From Pseudorasbora parva (Eukaryota > Chordata > Actinopteri > Cypriniformes > Gobionidae): DNA of 64,000 nt. The position numbers and the translations under genes were made by a program. The notes under the pieces were generated by a model. The model had not been told where the DNA came from and did not search any database. It saw only the letters and a program-made list of their open reading frames with translations. Shown piece after piece: positions 1 to 25,300 of the stretch. The first letter of the stretch is position 1, and every line of letters starts with the position of its first letter. The DNA is taken from the NCBI RefSeq assembly GCF_024679245.1, contig NC_090177.1:40539303-40603302 (forward strand). Direction: 5' to 3'.

Positions 1-15
1 TTATCACTTAACATC

Positions 16-249
16 GGTCACACTTTAGTTTAAAGTCCTATTCTCACTATTGACTAACTATTAAATGTGACCATTGTCTCTATAAACTCCTAATAACTGC
101 TTATTAACAGCTAAGTATCGGGTAGCATGCAGAATAGGGCATTAATATGTGCTTTATAAGTACTAATAAACAGTCAATATCCTAATAATATGTATGCTAA
201 TGAGCAACTAGGTAACAGTGAGAATTGGACCCTAAACTGAAGTTTCACC
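16..249. mobile_element. Short non-autonomous DNA element with terminal inverted repeats
   Basis: The left end reads GGTCACACTTTAGTTTAAAG and the right end, read on the other strand, GGTGAAACTTCAGTTTAGGG, so the two ends form imperfect inverted repeats about 235 bp apart. The interior is AT-rich and non-coding. It resembles a common cyprinid MITE type from memory; no target-site duplication was identified. It lies on the left side of the ggt7 exons seen here, so it is probably intronic. Confidence 0.5.
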
Positions 250-765
250 GCTTCATGCTGCACCGTCAATAAAAAATAAACTTTTAAAGTGAGTGTGCGG
301 TTATATTTTTCTTCATAAAGCAATAGGCCACGAGAAACTGTAAATGATAGTGACTGTGCCACTATGAACTGTAAATTATGTATGATTATGAATGTTTGCT
401 CATGGCTACCCATGATATGTTGTTGTAATTGATAGTAAGACAACAATTAGCAGCCAGTATGTTGAACATTTATTTTGTATTATATTTTTGTTTCAATATT
501 ATAATAGTTGTTGTTTATGTTTTAGTTTTATTTTAAAGAAAATATCCAAAATCAGACGCGTCATAAAGAGCTTGGAAATGGATTGAGTGCAGTACGTTAG
601 GAGATATGGAGTGGGTCAGAGGCGATTTACGACACCTTCATAAGTTTGTTTGAACTTTGAAGTATTTCGTTTTGAATAATTTATCTTTTAAATGTCAACT
701 GATGTTTTGTTCATAAATTATATGGATTTAAATAAATAAGAAGGAAACAAACAAGGGCTGGTGGA
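250..765. other. AT-rich non-coding stretch
   Basis: No exon of the neighbouring ggt7 gene, RNA gene or intact mobile element was recognised here. By position it is probably part of a ggt7 intron, because later ggt7 exons must lie further left, outside the window. Confidence 0.4.
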
Positions 766-769
766 ATGA

Positions 770-1340
770 AGTGCGTACCTAAACACAAGCCCACTACCAT
801 GCTTGAGAAAAGGCTGAATTGGTGGCGGGGGGATTATGGTGTGGGGTTGTTTTTCAGGGGTTGGCCTTGGCCCCGTAGTTGCAGTGAAAGGAACTCTTAA
901 TGCTTCAGCATACCGAGACATTTTGGACAATTTCATGCTCCCAACTTTGTGGGAACAGTTTGGGGACGGCCCCTTCCTGTCCCAACATGACTGGATGAGT
1001 GAGTTTGGTGTGGAGGAACGTGACTGGCCTGCACAGAGACCTGAGCTCAACCCGATAGATCACCTTTGGGATGAATTAGAGCAGAGACTGAGAGCCAGAC
1101 CTTCTCGTCCAACATCAGTGCCTGACCTCACAAATGAGCTTCTAGAAGAATGGTCAAAAATCCCCATAAACACACTCCTAAACCTTGAGGAAAGCCTTCC
1201 CAGAAGAGCTGAAGCTGTTAGAGATGCAAAGGGTGGGCCGACTCCATATTAAACCCTACGGGTTAAGAATGGGATGTTTACCGGGATTAACGTTTAGGCA
1301 GACGTCTATATATATTTTGTCAATATAGTGTATCTCACTA
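770..1340 (+). pseudogene. Tc1-like transposase remnant
   Basis: The plus strand encodes the C-terminal half of a Tc1/mariner DDE transposase: MVWGCFSGVG near the start, then RPELNPIDHLWDELE, which carries the last acidic catalytic residue in this family. The block that normally holds the second catalytic Asp is deleted: the protein jumps from FLSQHD straight to WMSEFG. There is no N-terminal DNA-binding half. The sequence after the stop (about 1316-1336, TTGTCAATATAGTG) resembles the end of a Tc1 terminal repeat, but no matching left end is present. This is a dead, 5'-truncated and internally deleted copy. Confidence 0.8.
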
Positions 1341-1763
1341 TTCTGACTTCAAATCTTGCAATTGTGTGTTATACCAGACACCTAAGTACCTAAACTCAAG
1401 TCCAATGACATGCTTCCGCTGACTTGAGAAAAGGCCGAAACAGAGGTACTTGTCTTCTTAGGTAATAAAATAAAAATTAATTAATTTCATTAGCCACATG
1501 TAGTTTATTTAGGTTGCCAAGCTAGACAGGAACTTGGCATATTAACACAAAATGTAACAGGTTTGCGTTTTACAACGGTTTCAACTACAGATCATCCAAT
1601 CAGGAGTTACCCACTTTATGTTGCTCATTTTACTATTTGCATTTTATATAGTAAACCTTTATTATAATTCATGTGTCTGAATGGCAGAGGTGTAGAGGAT
1701 CAAAGCAGTTACTGTACAGAAGTAAACGTTTGGTTGATTTTACTACATTTTGAAAAAAATATC
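1341..1763. other. Non-coding stretch with a short duplicated segment
   Basis: No gene seen. About 1384-1438 is a diverged copy of 774-817 (shared GTACCTAAAC and TTGAGAAAAGGC), so the Tc1 remnant sits beside or between two copies of one short segment. Confidence 0.4.
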
Positions 1764-4523
1764 GGCCCCACTTTATATTAGGTGGCCTTAAGTACTATGT
1801 ACTCACATCAAAAAATAAGTACAATGTACTTACTGTGTTCAAATTATAATGCAAAACACTTTTGCTGATATTGAGGTGGGATACGGGTAGAGTTAGGGCC
1901 AGGTGTGGTGGTGTGGGTCAGTTTAAGGGTAAAGTTAGGGCCAGGTGTGGTGGTGTGGGTCAGTTTAAGGGTAAAGTTAGGGACAGGTGTGGTGGTGTGG
2001 GTCAGTTTAAGGGTAAAGTTAGGGACAGGTGTGGTGGTGTGGGTCAGTTTAAGGGTAAAGTTAGGGCCAGGTGTGGTGGTGGTGTGGGTCAGTTTAAGGG
2101 TAAAGTTAGGGCCAGGTGTGGTGGTGGTGTGGGTCAGTTTAAGGGTAGAGTTAGGGACAGGTGTGGTGGTGTGGGTCAGTTTAAGGGTAGAGTTAGGGAC
2201 AGGTGTGGTGGTGTGGGTCAGTTTAAGGGTAAAGTTAGGGACAGGTGTGGTGGTGTGGGTCAGTTTAAGGGTAGAGTTAGGGACAGGTGTGGTGGTGTGG
2301 GTCAGTTTAAGGGTAAAGTTAGGGACAGGTGTGGTGGTGTGGGTCAGTTTAAGGGTAAAGTTAGGGACAGGTGTGGTGGTGTGGGTCAGTTTAAGGGTAA
2401 AGTTAGGGTCAGGTGTGGGGGTGTGGGTCAGTTTAAGGGTAAAGTTAGGGTCAGGTGTGGTGGTGTGGGTCAGTTTAAGGGTAAAGTTAGAGACAGGTGT
2501 GGTGGTGTGGGTCAGTTTAAGGGTAAAGTTAGGGACAGGTGTGGTGGTGTGGGTCAGTTTAAGGGTAGAGTTAGGGACAGGTGTGGTGGTGTGGGTCAGT
2601 TTAAGGGTAAAGTTATGGGCAGGTGTGGTGGTGTGGGTAAGTTTAAGGGTAAAGTTAGGGTCAGGTGTGGCGGTGTGGGTCAGTTTAAGGGTAAAGTTAG
2701 AGACAGGTGTGGTGGTGTGGGTCAGTTTAAGGGTAGAGTTAGGGACAGGTGTGGGGGTGTGGGTCAGTTTAAGGGTAAAGTTAGGGACAGGTGTGGTGGT
2801 GTGGGTCAGTTTAAGGGTAGAGTTAGGGACATGTGTGGTGTGGGTCAGTTTAAGGGTAAAGTTAGGGACAGGTGTGGTGGTGTGGGTCAGTTTAAGGGTA
2901 GAGTTAGGGGCAGGTGTGGTGGTGTGGGTCAGTTTAAGGGTAAAGTTATGGGCAGGTGTGGTGGTGAGGGTCAGTTTAAGGGTAGAGTTAGGGGCAGGTG
3001 TGGTGGTGTGGGTCAGTTTAAGGGTAAAGTTATGGGCAGGTGTGGTGGTGTGGGTCAGTTTAAGGGTAAAGTTAGGGACAGGTGTGGTGGTGTGGGTAAG
3101 TTTAAGGGTAAAGTTAGGGTCAGGTGTGGCGGTGTGGGTCAGTTTAAGGGTAAAGTTAGGGACAGGTGTGGTGGTGTGGGTAAGTTTAAGGGTAGAGTTA
3201 GGGTCAGGTGTGGTGGTGTGGGTCAGTTTAAGGGTAAAGTTAGGGTCAGGTGTGGTGGTGTGGGTCAGTTTAAGGGTAGAGTTAGGGACAGGTGTGGTGG
3301 TGTGGGTCAGTTTAAGGGTAAAGTTAGGGACAGGTGTGGGGGTGTGGGTCAGTTTAAGGGTAGAGTTAGGGACAGGTGTGGGGGTGTGGGTCAGTTTAAG
3401 GGTAAAGTTAGGGACAGGTGTAGTGGTGTGGGTCAGTTTAAGGGTAGAGTTAGGGTCAGGTGTGGTGGTGTGGGTCAGTTTAAGGGTAAAGTTAGGGACA
3501 GGTGTGGTGGTGTGGGTCAGTTTAAGGGTAAAGTTAGGGTCAGGTGTGGTGGTATGGGTCAGTTTAAGGGTAGAGTTAGGGACATGTGTGGTGTGGGTCA
3601 GTTTAAGGGTAAAGTTAGGGACAGGTGTGGGGGTGTGGGTCAGTTTAAGGGTAAAGTTAGGGGCAGGTGTGGTGGGGTGGGTCAGTTTAAGGGTAAAGTT
3701 AGGGACAGGTGTGGTGGTGTGGGTCAGTTTAAGGGTAAAGTTAGGGACAGGTGTGGGGGTGTGGGTCAGTTTAAGGGTAAAGTTAGGGACAGGTGTGGTG
3801 GTGTGGGTCAGTTTAAGGGTAAAGTTAGGGACAGGTGTGGTGGTGTGGGTCAGTTTAAGGGTAAAGTTAGGGACAGGTGTGGTGCTGTGGATAAGTTTAA
3901 GGGTAAAGTTAGGGACAGGTGTGGTGGTGTGGGTAAGTTTAAGGGTAAAGTTAGGGACAGGTGTGGTGGTGTGGGTAAGTTTAAGGGTAAAGTTAGGGAC
4001 AGGTGTGGTGGTGTGTGTAAGTTTAAGGGTAAAGTTAGGGACAGGTGTGGGGGTGTGGGTCAGTTTAAGGGTAAAGTTAGGGACAGGTGTGGTGGTGTGG
4101 GTCAGTTTAAGGGTAAAGTTAGGGACAGGTGTGGTGGTGTGGGTCAGTTTAAGGGTAAAGTTAGGGACAGGTGTGGTGCTGTGGATAAGTTTAAGGGTAA
4201 AGTTAGGGACAGGTGTGGTGGTGTGGGTAAGTTTAAGGGTAAAGTTAGGGACAGGTGTGGTGGTGTGGGTCAGTTTAAGGGTAAAGTTAGGGGCAGGTGT
4301 GGTGGGGTGGGTCAGTTTAAGGGTAGGGTTAGGTGTAAGGGAAGTGCCAACTATTACAAATGTAACTACAGAAATTTATTACAGATGTAAGTACATGCAG
4401 GTATTTTTTTTAAATGTAAGCACAATGTAAAAACATGTATGTACACAATAAGTGCTTTGTATCAAATAATTAATTAAAATGTTAGTACATAGTAGTTAAG
4501 GCCACCTAATATAAAGTGGGTCC
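1764..4523. mobile_element. DNA transposon-like element filled by a minisatellite
   Basis: The ends are inverted repeats of more than 25 bp: the left end starts GGCCCCACTTTATATTAGGT and the right end, on the other strand, GGACCCACTTTATATTAGGT; both continue GGCCTTAA and a GTAC-rich stretch. The 8 bp outside the left end (AAAATATC) and outside the right end (AAAATATA) match at 7 of 8 positions, compatible with an 8-bp hAT-type target-site duplication, though the superfamily is not certain. Between the ends there is no transposase, only a 42-bp tandem array (about 1871-4345) with short AT-rich shoulders. Non-autonomous. Confidence 0.7.
1871..4345 (+). repeat. 42-bp G-rich minisatellite, about 58 copies
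   Basis: The unit can be read as GTTAGGGACAGGTGTGGTGG followed by TGTGGGTCAGTTTAAGGGTA and AA. Copies differ at few sites: GGGACA/GGGCCA/GGGTCA/GGGGCA, GTGGTGGTG or GTGGGGGTG, GGTCAG or GGTAAG, GGTAAA or GGTAGA. A few copies are 3 bp longer or shorter, for example near 2075, 2830 and 3585. All G-runs are on the plus strand, and GTTAGGG recurs once per unit, giving potential for G-quadruplex formation. Because 42 is a multiple of 3 and the unit lacks stops in two frames, open frames of over 800 codons arise by chance. Confidence 0.95.
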
Positions 4524-4966
4524 AAAATATATTTTTGACCTTTTTGTTTGTTTTTTCTGTTGCAAACCACATGAGCTGGGCTATTATTTATGCACACCTC
4601 TGTGCTTTTGGTACTTAAGTACATGTAATATCAGTTCGTATTTTCCCATGGACTACCTTAACTTGATATCTTTACCTAAGAAGGACTATTGTGTACTATA
4701 AAAAATATTGCTGAACTTCCACTTGCATTTCTTGTCCAGCCAGTTCTGAGAAGTCAAGTAACAACAATAATTGTGCTCCACTTAGGAAATTGATACAGGC
4801 TTAAGCACAGGTTTGAATTGCTCTACTGTTTGGAGTTTCTATACCTAACAGACGACTATACCTAAACTACTGCAATGAATTAAGTAATAAACTTCAACAG
4901 ACAAACATTTTAAAGGCTTATATAGGGTTTTTTAGAGTGGCTTGGTATGAACCGATGGCTATTTAC
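4524..4966 (-). other. ggt7 intron, left of coding exon 8
   Basis: No exon or mobile element recognised. The next ggt7 exon is not found anywhere to the left in this window, so this intron runs off the left edge. Confidence 0.5.
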
Positions 4967-18759
<13,793 letters not shown>

Positions 18760-18869
18760 GATTTACCTGAAATCACAGGAAATTCAGCACAAGTCTGCCT
18801 TCATTATGCTGGAAATTCGTAGCTCAATTATTCCTATAACACATGTCCGCCCGGTTTCACAGACAAGGC

Positions 18870-19175
18870 CTAAAGCTACACTGTGTAACTTTTTTTGTTT
18901 ATTCATAGCTAAAAACACTTAGTTCCCCTCCATCTTGAAAGTACATTAGCCAAAGAGGGACATACCCGTAAATTCAAGCTTTGCCTTTCGCGTTTTAACA
19001 CTCGATGGCACCGTGTCGAATGTGAAGAGGGGGATTGCCATGTTAATCTTGGACTAAATCGGCCGCCGTAGGAGTTAAAACGAAATCAGAATTGAGAGGA
19101 ACAGAAACTATTATTCACTGGATGGTCATATACCTTTACACCACTAGATGGGGGAAAATATCACACAATGGAGCT
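18870..19175. mobile_element. Short MITE with AAAGCTAC/CCAT ends
   Basis: The left end AAAGCTACACTGTGTAACTT and the right end, read on the other strand, AAAGCTCCATTGTGTGATAT form imperfect inverted repeats about 300 bp apart. Non-coding, in the ggt7 5' flank. Confidence 0.55.
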
Positions 19176-19179
19176 TTAA

Positions 19180-19944
19180 AGGGTTACTTCAGTAATTTAG
19201 CATTAAGCTTTGTATTTAAACTGGGTCATAAATGTAGAAATGTGAAATTATTTTTGAATTTGGTGCTTTCTAGACTGAGAAAAGACAGAAAATGTATGTT
19301 TGTCTCATAGGGATGAAAGACTACAATTCCCAGAATGCTTCGCTGCCCTGTGAGGCCGCTCCCTAAGCCACCGCTACTGAATCACTGATCACTTTCCCAC
19401 CGCGTTCATCTTCATAAAATCAGTTCAGTTAGAGAACAGACACTACAATTAAAAACTGAACGTGTGTGTTCAATATAATGTGATTTAGCCGCTGAGGGAG
19501 CGGCACAAACGCTGCAGGAGTCAGATTACATTCATCACGAGAGCTGAGGTAAGCGCGGGCGCGGCAGAACGCTACATTCACAGCGTGTGTTCAGTCTGGC
19601 GCGTTTTCAGTTCATGCCTTTGAAAGCCTAACTTTCATAGGACTTAATTTGAGAAGTTGAAACACTTACTTTGCTCGACACCCGCTCCGTTTAGATGAAT
19701 GCCTGCAGCTGCCCGAGCCGAGTGCTGTGAGTGAGAGTGTGGGTTGAAAACATGCGGAGACAGCTCCTCCAACTGGCTGTTGAAAAAAATTGTCATATTT
19801 GCGTCATCGGAGGATTTTTTTCCAGGAATAAAATGCATAAATCTCCCGTCTCGGGGGGATATGAGGGTTTGAAGCACAATCATTCGAATATACTCCAGGG
19901 TTTCTACTGATACAAAGCCATATGCTAATCGCTGAAGCAACCCT
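19180..19944. mobile_element. TTAA-flanked MITE with AGGGTTACTTCAG ends
   Basis: The inverted ends AGGGTTACTTCAGTAATTTA and AGGGTTGCTTCAGCGATTAG are flanked by TTAA (19176-19179, 19945-19948). The inner block 19285-19535 recurs almost unchanged at 27868-28120 (CTGCCCTGTGAGGCCGCTCC, TTAGCCGCTGAGGGAGCGGC). Non-coding. Confidence 0.8.
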
Positions 19945-20009
19945 TTAAGCTCATCCTAGACTAAAATGCTGAGCTGTTTTAAATGAAAGCAACTTGCACT
20001 AAGATATTT

Positions 20010-20490
20010 TAAAATATGTCAGTGCCATTTTTTATAGTTAATGGTAGCGGAGATTTTGATGCACAAATAGTGCATCCATCCAGTATAAAAGTGCTCCACG
20101 CAGCTCCGGGGGTTAATAAAGGCCTTCTGAAGTAAAGTAATGCATTTCTTTTGTAAGAAAAATGCCGGTAACGGACATATGATACTTGTAGGACTAACGT
20201 AAGCTCAGGTGAGAGTAGACGCTTCTCGCGGTTCGAACAAACAGGGCTGGGCGACAAACTCAAGCTCCTCACACATTTCTCTATAAAATAATCTTGTTTT
20301 AGACTTCAAATTCCTGACCGGTGTCTTTTTAATATTTGTCTTACAAAAAACACATGGCTTTTTTGGGGCTTTAAAATTCAAGTAACTGCTATTATAAAGC
20401 TTGGAAGAGCCAGGATATTGTTATATATATAACTCTGATTGCGTGGAAAAAATAAGTCATATATTTCTAGGCTATGTGTCGGAGAATTGC
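20010..20490. mobile_element. Degraded relative of the 16.7-kb MITE
   Basis: Shares GTGCATCCATC, GTGCTCCACGCAGCTCCGGG, GGCCTTCTGAAG and AAAGCTTGGAAGAGCCAGGA with 16701-17583, but the TTAA-flanked ends are lost. Confidence 0.6.
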
Positions 20491-21300
20491 TTGTTTCTGT
20501 CCCCACCACACAAAGCACCATTTTTAAAGTGTTACTATGAAAATTGACATTTTGTTAATTAAACAAAAAGCACCTTAATGTAAAAAAAAAAAAAAAGTTA
20601 GATGTGTTTTGACTACTTTTTGTATTTTGTAAAATTAGATAACAAATATATATATATATTAACAATTTATTTTATTTTTTTAATAGGGCTTCACTGATTA
20701 GTTTTGCCTGGGCCCCCACTCAATGTTGGTTCGCCTCTGGTCATATACGTCTAGGATAGTTTTTCCATTTTGGGGTAAACTAACAAGCTCCTGTTTATTA
20801 GAACAACAAAACTAATTGACTTGCCCTCCAGCAGCTGGATTTGACACCCCGGCCTAAAGTTTCATCCGGATGCGGGATTTTATCTGCGTTAATTTGACTG
20901 CATGTTTTATGTACATAATTATGAGTAGCTGACACGCAATTATCCACCTAAAACTATCTTCCACCGCATTTTGCTTAACTACTTTTATAAATATGAGGTA
21001 TGTATTTTATATGACCATATTTTCAAATACATACTTCAATTTTTTTTTATGTCACACCACAGGACCAAACACTGAGGAAAAAAAAAAAGATTAAAAATAA
21101 AATAAAATCTAAATGCTATTAATGCTGATTAAATAAAAATTTAATAAAAACTGATTCAAATAAAAAGTTATTAAAATGCATTTTTTAACCTGTTCCTTTT
21201 ATTATAATAATTGCTTTTATTTCAATTGACACTGCACACCATGCACTAATTGACAATATTACACAAACTGATATAAAATCAAATTCAACACTTTATAAAA
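20491..21300. other. AT-rich intergenic or 5'-UTR-intron stretch
   Basis: Poly-A and AT tracts, for example (TA)n near 20650. No exon or intact element recognised. Confidence 0.4.
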
Positions 21301-21339
21301 TCACAGGCCTCCGTATCTTATATTCAGCGACGAAGGCCT

Positions 21340-21910
21340 GGTGGATGCTCGTTTAGCTAATATCAGCATCGTCAGCATTTATGCGATATCCAGAAAAAAA
21401 CGATTGGTCATGGAAATGAGTCGCTGGGCTATTATAAACCACGCCATCAGTCCAGATGAAGCAGGAGACGCGCGTGTAGAAGAGACATTAATCCGCTCCC
21501 CTTCACACAAGCGAGACGCGCGTTAAACGCCTCACCCAACGCGACGTCGACTAGCGTCCATCCATCTGTGTTTACATCCGTGTCTGTGTCGTGTAAACAG
21601 CTGATTTAACGCGGAAAACCCGAAGGCTCATCACCAGCACAGTGTTAAAGACGCAGGTGTTAAAATACCAAACCTGAGCAAAGGAATCAAACACAACACA
21701 GGGTCTTGACATTTTCCTTTTTTAGCTTACATGCCTTCTAAGACTACCGTCTGACGTACATTAGCAAATAAACAACAGCAGTAATGTTTTTAATCCATAC
21801 TCACAGCAGCAGGTGAAATGTGCGGTTCAGTTCCTCTGTCACATATTATTCCTGGTGAAATATTAGAGCGTTCGTGTCTTCAAATGACCAAACTGCGCAT
21901 GCGTCAGAGT
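21340..21910 (-). promoter_or_regulatory. Candidate ggt7 promoter and non-coding first exon
   Basis: A CpG-rich patch upstream of the first coding exon. TGCGCATGCGT at 21894-21904 matches the NRF1 consensus GCGCATGCGC closely. On the minus strand a good donor, GCTGCT|GTGAGTATGG, lies at about 21805, which could pair with the acceptor just before the ATG exon. CpG-rich DNA continues down to 21340. The first exon would then be about 21806-21880. This is inference: no transcript evidence is available and no TATA box is seen. Confidence 0.4.
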
Positions 21911-21952
21911 GGAGAGACGCGGATCCTGCAGAACAGGTTCATCAATCAACCC

Positions 21953-21953
<1 letters not shown>

Positions 21954-22027
<74 letters not shown>
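21954..22027. repeat. (GT)n microsatellite
   Basis: About 37 uninterrupted dinucleotide units. Confidence 0.97.
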
Positions 22028-22030
<3 letters not shown>

Positions 22031-22313
22031 CCTGTTTATGTGGTTTATGAGGACACAAATTTGTATAACTACATGGGTATTACACTGGTATTACACTATA
22101 AATGTGGTTTATGAGGACATATCAAATGTCCTCATAATTCAAATGGCTTTAAAAACATACTAAATGATGTTTTTTTGAGAAAGTAAAAATGCAGCATGTT
22201 TCCTGTGATGGGTAGGTTTAGGGGTAGGGGCAGTGTAAGGGGATAGAAAATACGGTTTGTACAGTATAAAAACCATTACGCCTATGGAGAGTCCCTGTAA
22301 ACCACATAGACCA

Positions 22314-22315
<2 letters not shown>
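22028..22315. repeat. Dispersed non-coding repeat bordered by (GT)n tracts
   Basis: Contains TGGTTTATGAGGACA twice and ends CTATGGAGAGTCCCTGTAAA then CCACATAGACC. Related sequence in the other orientation is found at 49520-49600 and 49880-49960 (CTGCCCCTGCCCATCACA). It is also flanked by microsatellites there. Confidence 0.7.

Positions 22316-22382
<67 letters not shown>
22316..22382. repeat. (TG)n microsatellite, left of LINE 1
   Basis: About 33 dinucleotide units. The same ACATGTGTGTG string reappears at 25974 on the other side of the LINE, so the LINE inserted into this tract. Confidence 0.95.
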
Positions 22383-22385
<3 letters not shown>

Positions 22386-25300
22386 GTAAGTAAGTAAGTA
22401 AGTAAAATTTATTTGTATAGCACTTTTCGTAGATAAAAATCACAAAGTGCTTCACAACAAAAAGAGGAAATACACAACATTACAGTTCTAGTCAAAATAA
22501 GTAACAAAAACAATAAGTATAAATAAAAATAAACAGAAATACACAAAAGACCAGCCAAATCCTACACTCTAGATAAAAGCCTCTTTAAATAGAAGAGTTT
22601 TCAACTGTGTTTTAAAATTTTCCACTGAGTCCAGGCAGCGTAAGGAAGAAGGCAATGCATTCCACAGTTTAGGTGCCACAGCTTGAAATGAACGGTCCCC
22701 TCTTGTTTTAAAATGTGTGTGGGGGGCAACTAAAAATCTTTGACCTGTTGATCTTAGACTACGTGAAGACGTACGCAGCTGTAACAGGTCAGAGATGTAA
22801 CAAGGCACCTGTCCTTGTAGGGCTCTAAAAGTAAGAACCAAAATTTTAAAATGCATTCTAAATTTCACTGGTAACCAATGAAGGGAAGCTAAGATCGGTG
22901 TGATGTGTACTCTTTTACTGGTGTGGGTTAAAAGCCTTGCAGCCGAATTCTGGACAGTCTGGAGGTGACACAAATCTTTCTTATTTAGACAAATAAAAAG
23001 ACTGTTACAATAGTCTAAACGGGATGAAATAAAAGCATGAATGATCATCTCCAATTCGGCCTTTGACACCAAGGCTCTTATTTTCGAAATGTTCCTTAAT
23101 TGAAAGAAACAGTTTTTAATAAGTAGATTTGAGTGTTTCTCCAAGGACATGGCCGAATCAAAAACAACACCTAGGCTCCTAAGACTCGGCTGGACAGACG
23201 AGCTAAGGGCACCGATATGTTGTTTAATCTGAGAGATGCTTTGCTCAGGGGCAATGATCAGTGTTTCAGTCTTAGCTGAATTCAGAACTAAAAAGTTATC
23301 ATTTAGCCACTGCTTGATATTGCTCAGACAGCTGATTAAAGAAGACAGTTTATGTAACTCAGTAGGATTAAAAGAGCAGTACAACTGAATGTCGTCGGCA
23401 TACAGATGATAGGAAACATCAGTAAACTGGCCAATTATCTGTCCTAGCGGTAGTATGTACAGCAGGAAAAGAATCGGTCCCAGGACAGAACCCTGAGGTA
23501 CACCACTCAATAAACCTGCAGTATCTGACATGATCTGATTAATAAAGACACTAAAACTTCTACCAGAAAGGTAAGAGGTAAACCATTTTATAGCCGATTC
23601 AGATATCCCTACTAGATCCTGAAGTCTATTAATCAAAATATTATGATCAATAGTGTCAAAGGCAGATGTAAGGTCCAGTAAAACTAATACTGTATGCTTC
23701 CCAGAATCAGCTGACATCAAAATATCACTCGAGACTTTAATTAATGCGGTTTCAGTAGAATGGTTTTTACGGAAACCTGACTGATATTTATCAAAAATAT
23801 CATTTATCTTTAAGAAAGTCGTAAGCTGCTCTGCTACCACTTTCTCTAGAATCTTAGCCATAAAGGGGAGTTTGGATATAGGCCTATAATTCATTGGTTT
23901 CAATGGGTCAAGGCTTGGCTTTTTAAGAACAGGTTCAACAATAGCATGCTTAAAAAAGTTTGGAACCACACCAGTTAAAAGAGAAGTATTGATAATTTCT
24001 ACAACACAGGGGCCAATGCTATCAAAAGCCTGCTTAAACAGCATAATCGGGAGAACATCACTATGACAGGAAGTAGGTTTCAGATTATCTAGCAGAGTGG
24101 TGACCTCATGCAATGTCACTAGTTTAAAGGAGAAACACGGATGTGAAGGAGCCAAGATACATGCCTTTATACGGGCAGGTCGAGGTAAGATACTAACTCT
24201 AATATCCCTAATCTTCTCAATAAAGAAGTTAAGGAATACATTACTGTCTGATGGAGAGAAAACTGCAATTGGAGGGACAGATGGCGAAACAATAGAGTTA
24301 ATGGTATCAAACAAGAATTTGGGGTTTTTCTTATTAGAGGATATTAGCTGAGAGAAGTATTTCGTTCTAGCACTTTTCAGAAGTTCATTTAGAGAAGCAG
24401 TTAATTCCCTAAGATAGAGCCTGTGAACTTCGAGTTTAGTTGTTTTCCATAAGCGCTCTATTTTCCGACGTTTACTTCTACAACTCTGGATAGATTTATT
24501 TATCCAGGGGCAGGGCTTTTTAAGAGAGACAATGTTTGATTTCATAGGTGCCACTTCATCTAAAATTTCTAAACATTGACTGTTAAAAGACTCAGCATAC
24601 ACATTTGCATCACTGCAACCCTTTAGTCGGCATGGATCAAACAAAATAGAAAACTTCTCAGCGACATCCTGGTTAATAACTCTCCTTTGAGCCTTAATTC
24701 TCGGGGGTGAAGGGTCCCGAGGTAAATTTAGGTTAAAGAAAACACAACTATGATCACTCATATGTACATCCTCCACACACACATTTACTATCTCTAGACC
24801 TAATGAGAAAACAAGGTCCAGAGTGTGCCCCTTTAAATGTGTAGGTCCTGAGACATGTTGCGTAAAGTTAAAAGAGTCTGTAATGGATAAGAGGTCTGTA
24901 GCTGCAATACATGAGATATCATCAATATGAAGATTAAAATCTCCAATAATTAAAACTTTCTCCAGCTTGATTATAGAGGATAGGAAATCAGTAAAATCAG
25001 TAAGGAAGACGCCTGTAGGACCAGGGGGGCGGTAAATTACCACACAATAAAACATATTAACAGAACCGACCTTAATCATCTGTGACTCAAATGAGGAGAA
25101 GGTTTCGGAGTTAATTACTCTGCATAAGAATTTGTCACAATAAACAGCAGCAAGGCCACCACCTCGACGTGACATTCGAGGTGTCCCAATCACAGAGCAA
25201 CCTGCAGGGCAGAGTTCATTTAAATGTACAGCTTCCTTATCCTTTTGCCACGTTTCTGTAAGAAACATGAAATCCATCTTTTCCTTGGTAAAAAGATCGT

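Noticed and set aside
1871..4345. Regular array resembling a CRISPR
   Set aside because: Units are contiguous with no unique spacers, and the genome is a vertebrate.
1862..4430. Two overlapping open frames of about 840 codons with 14-residue repeats
   Set aside because: They arise from a 42-bp tandem array without stops, in two frames at once, inside a transposon-like element; no start context, splice signal or homologous protein supports a gene.
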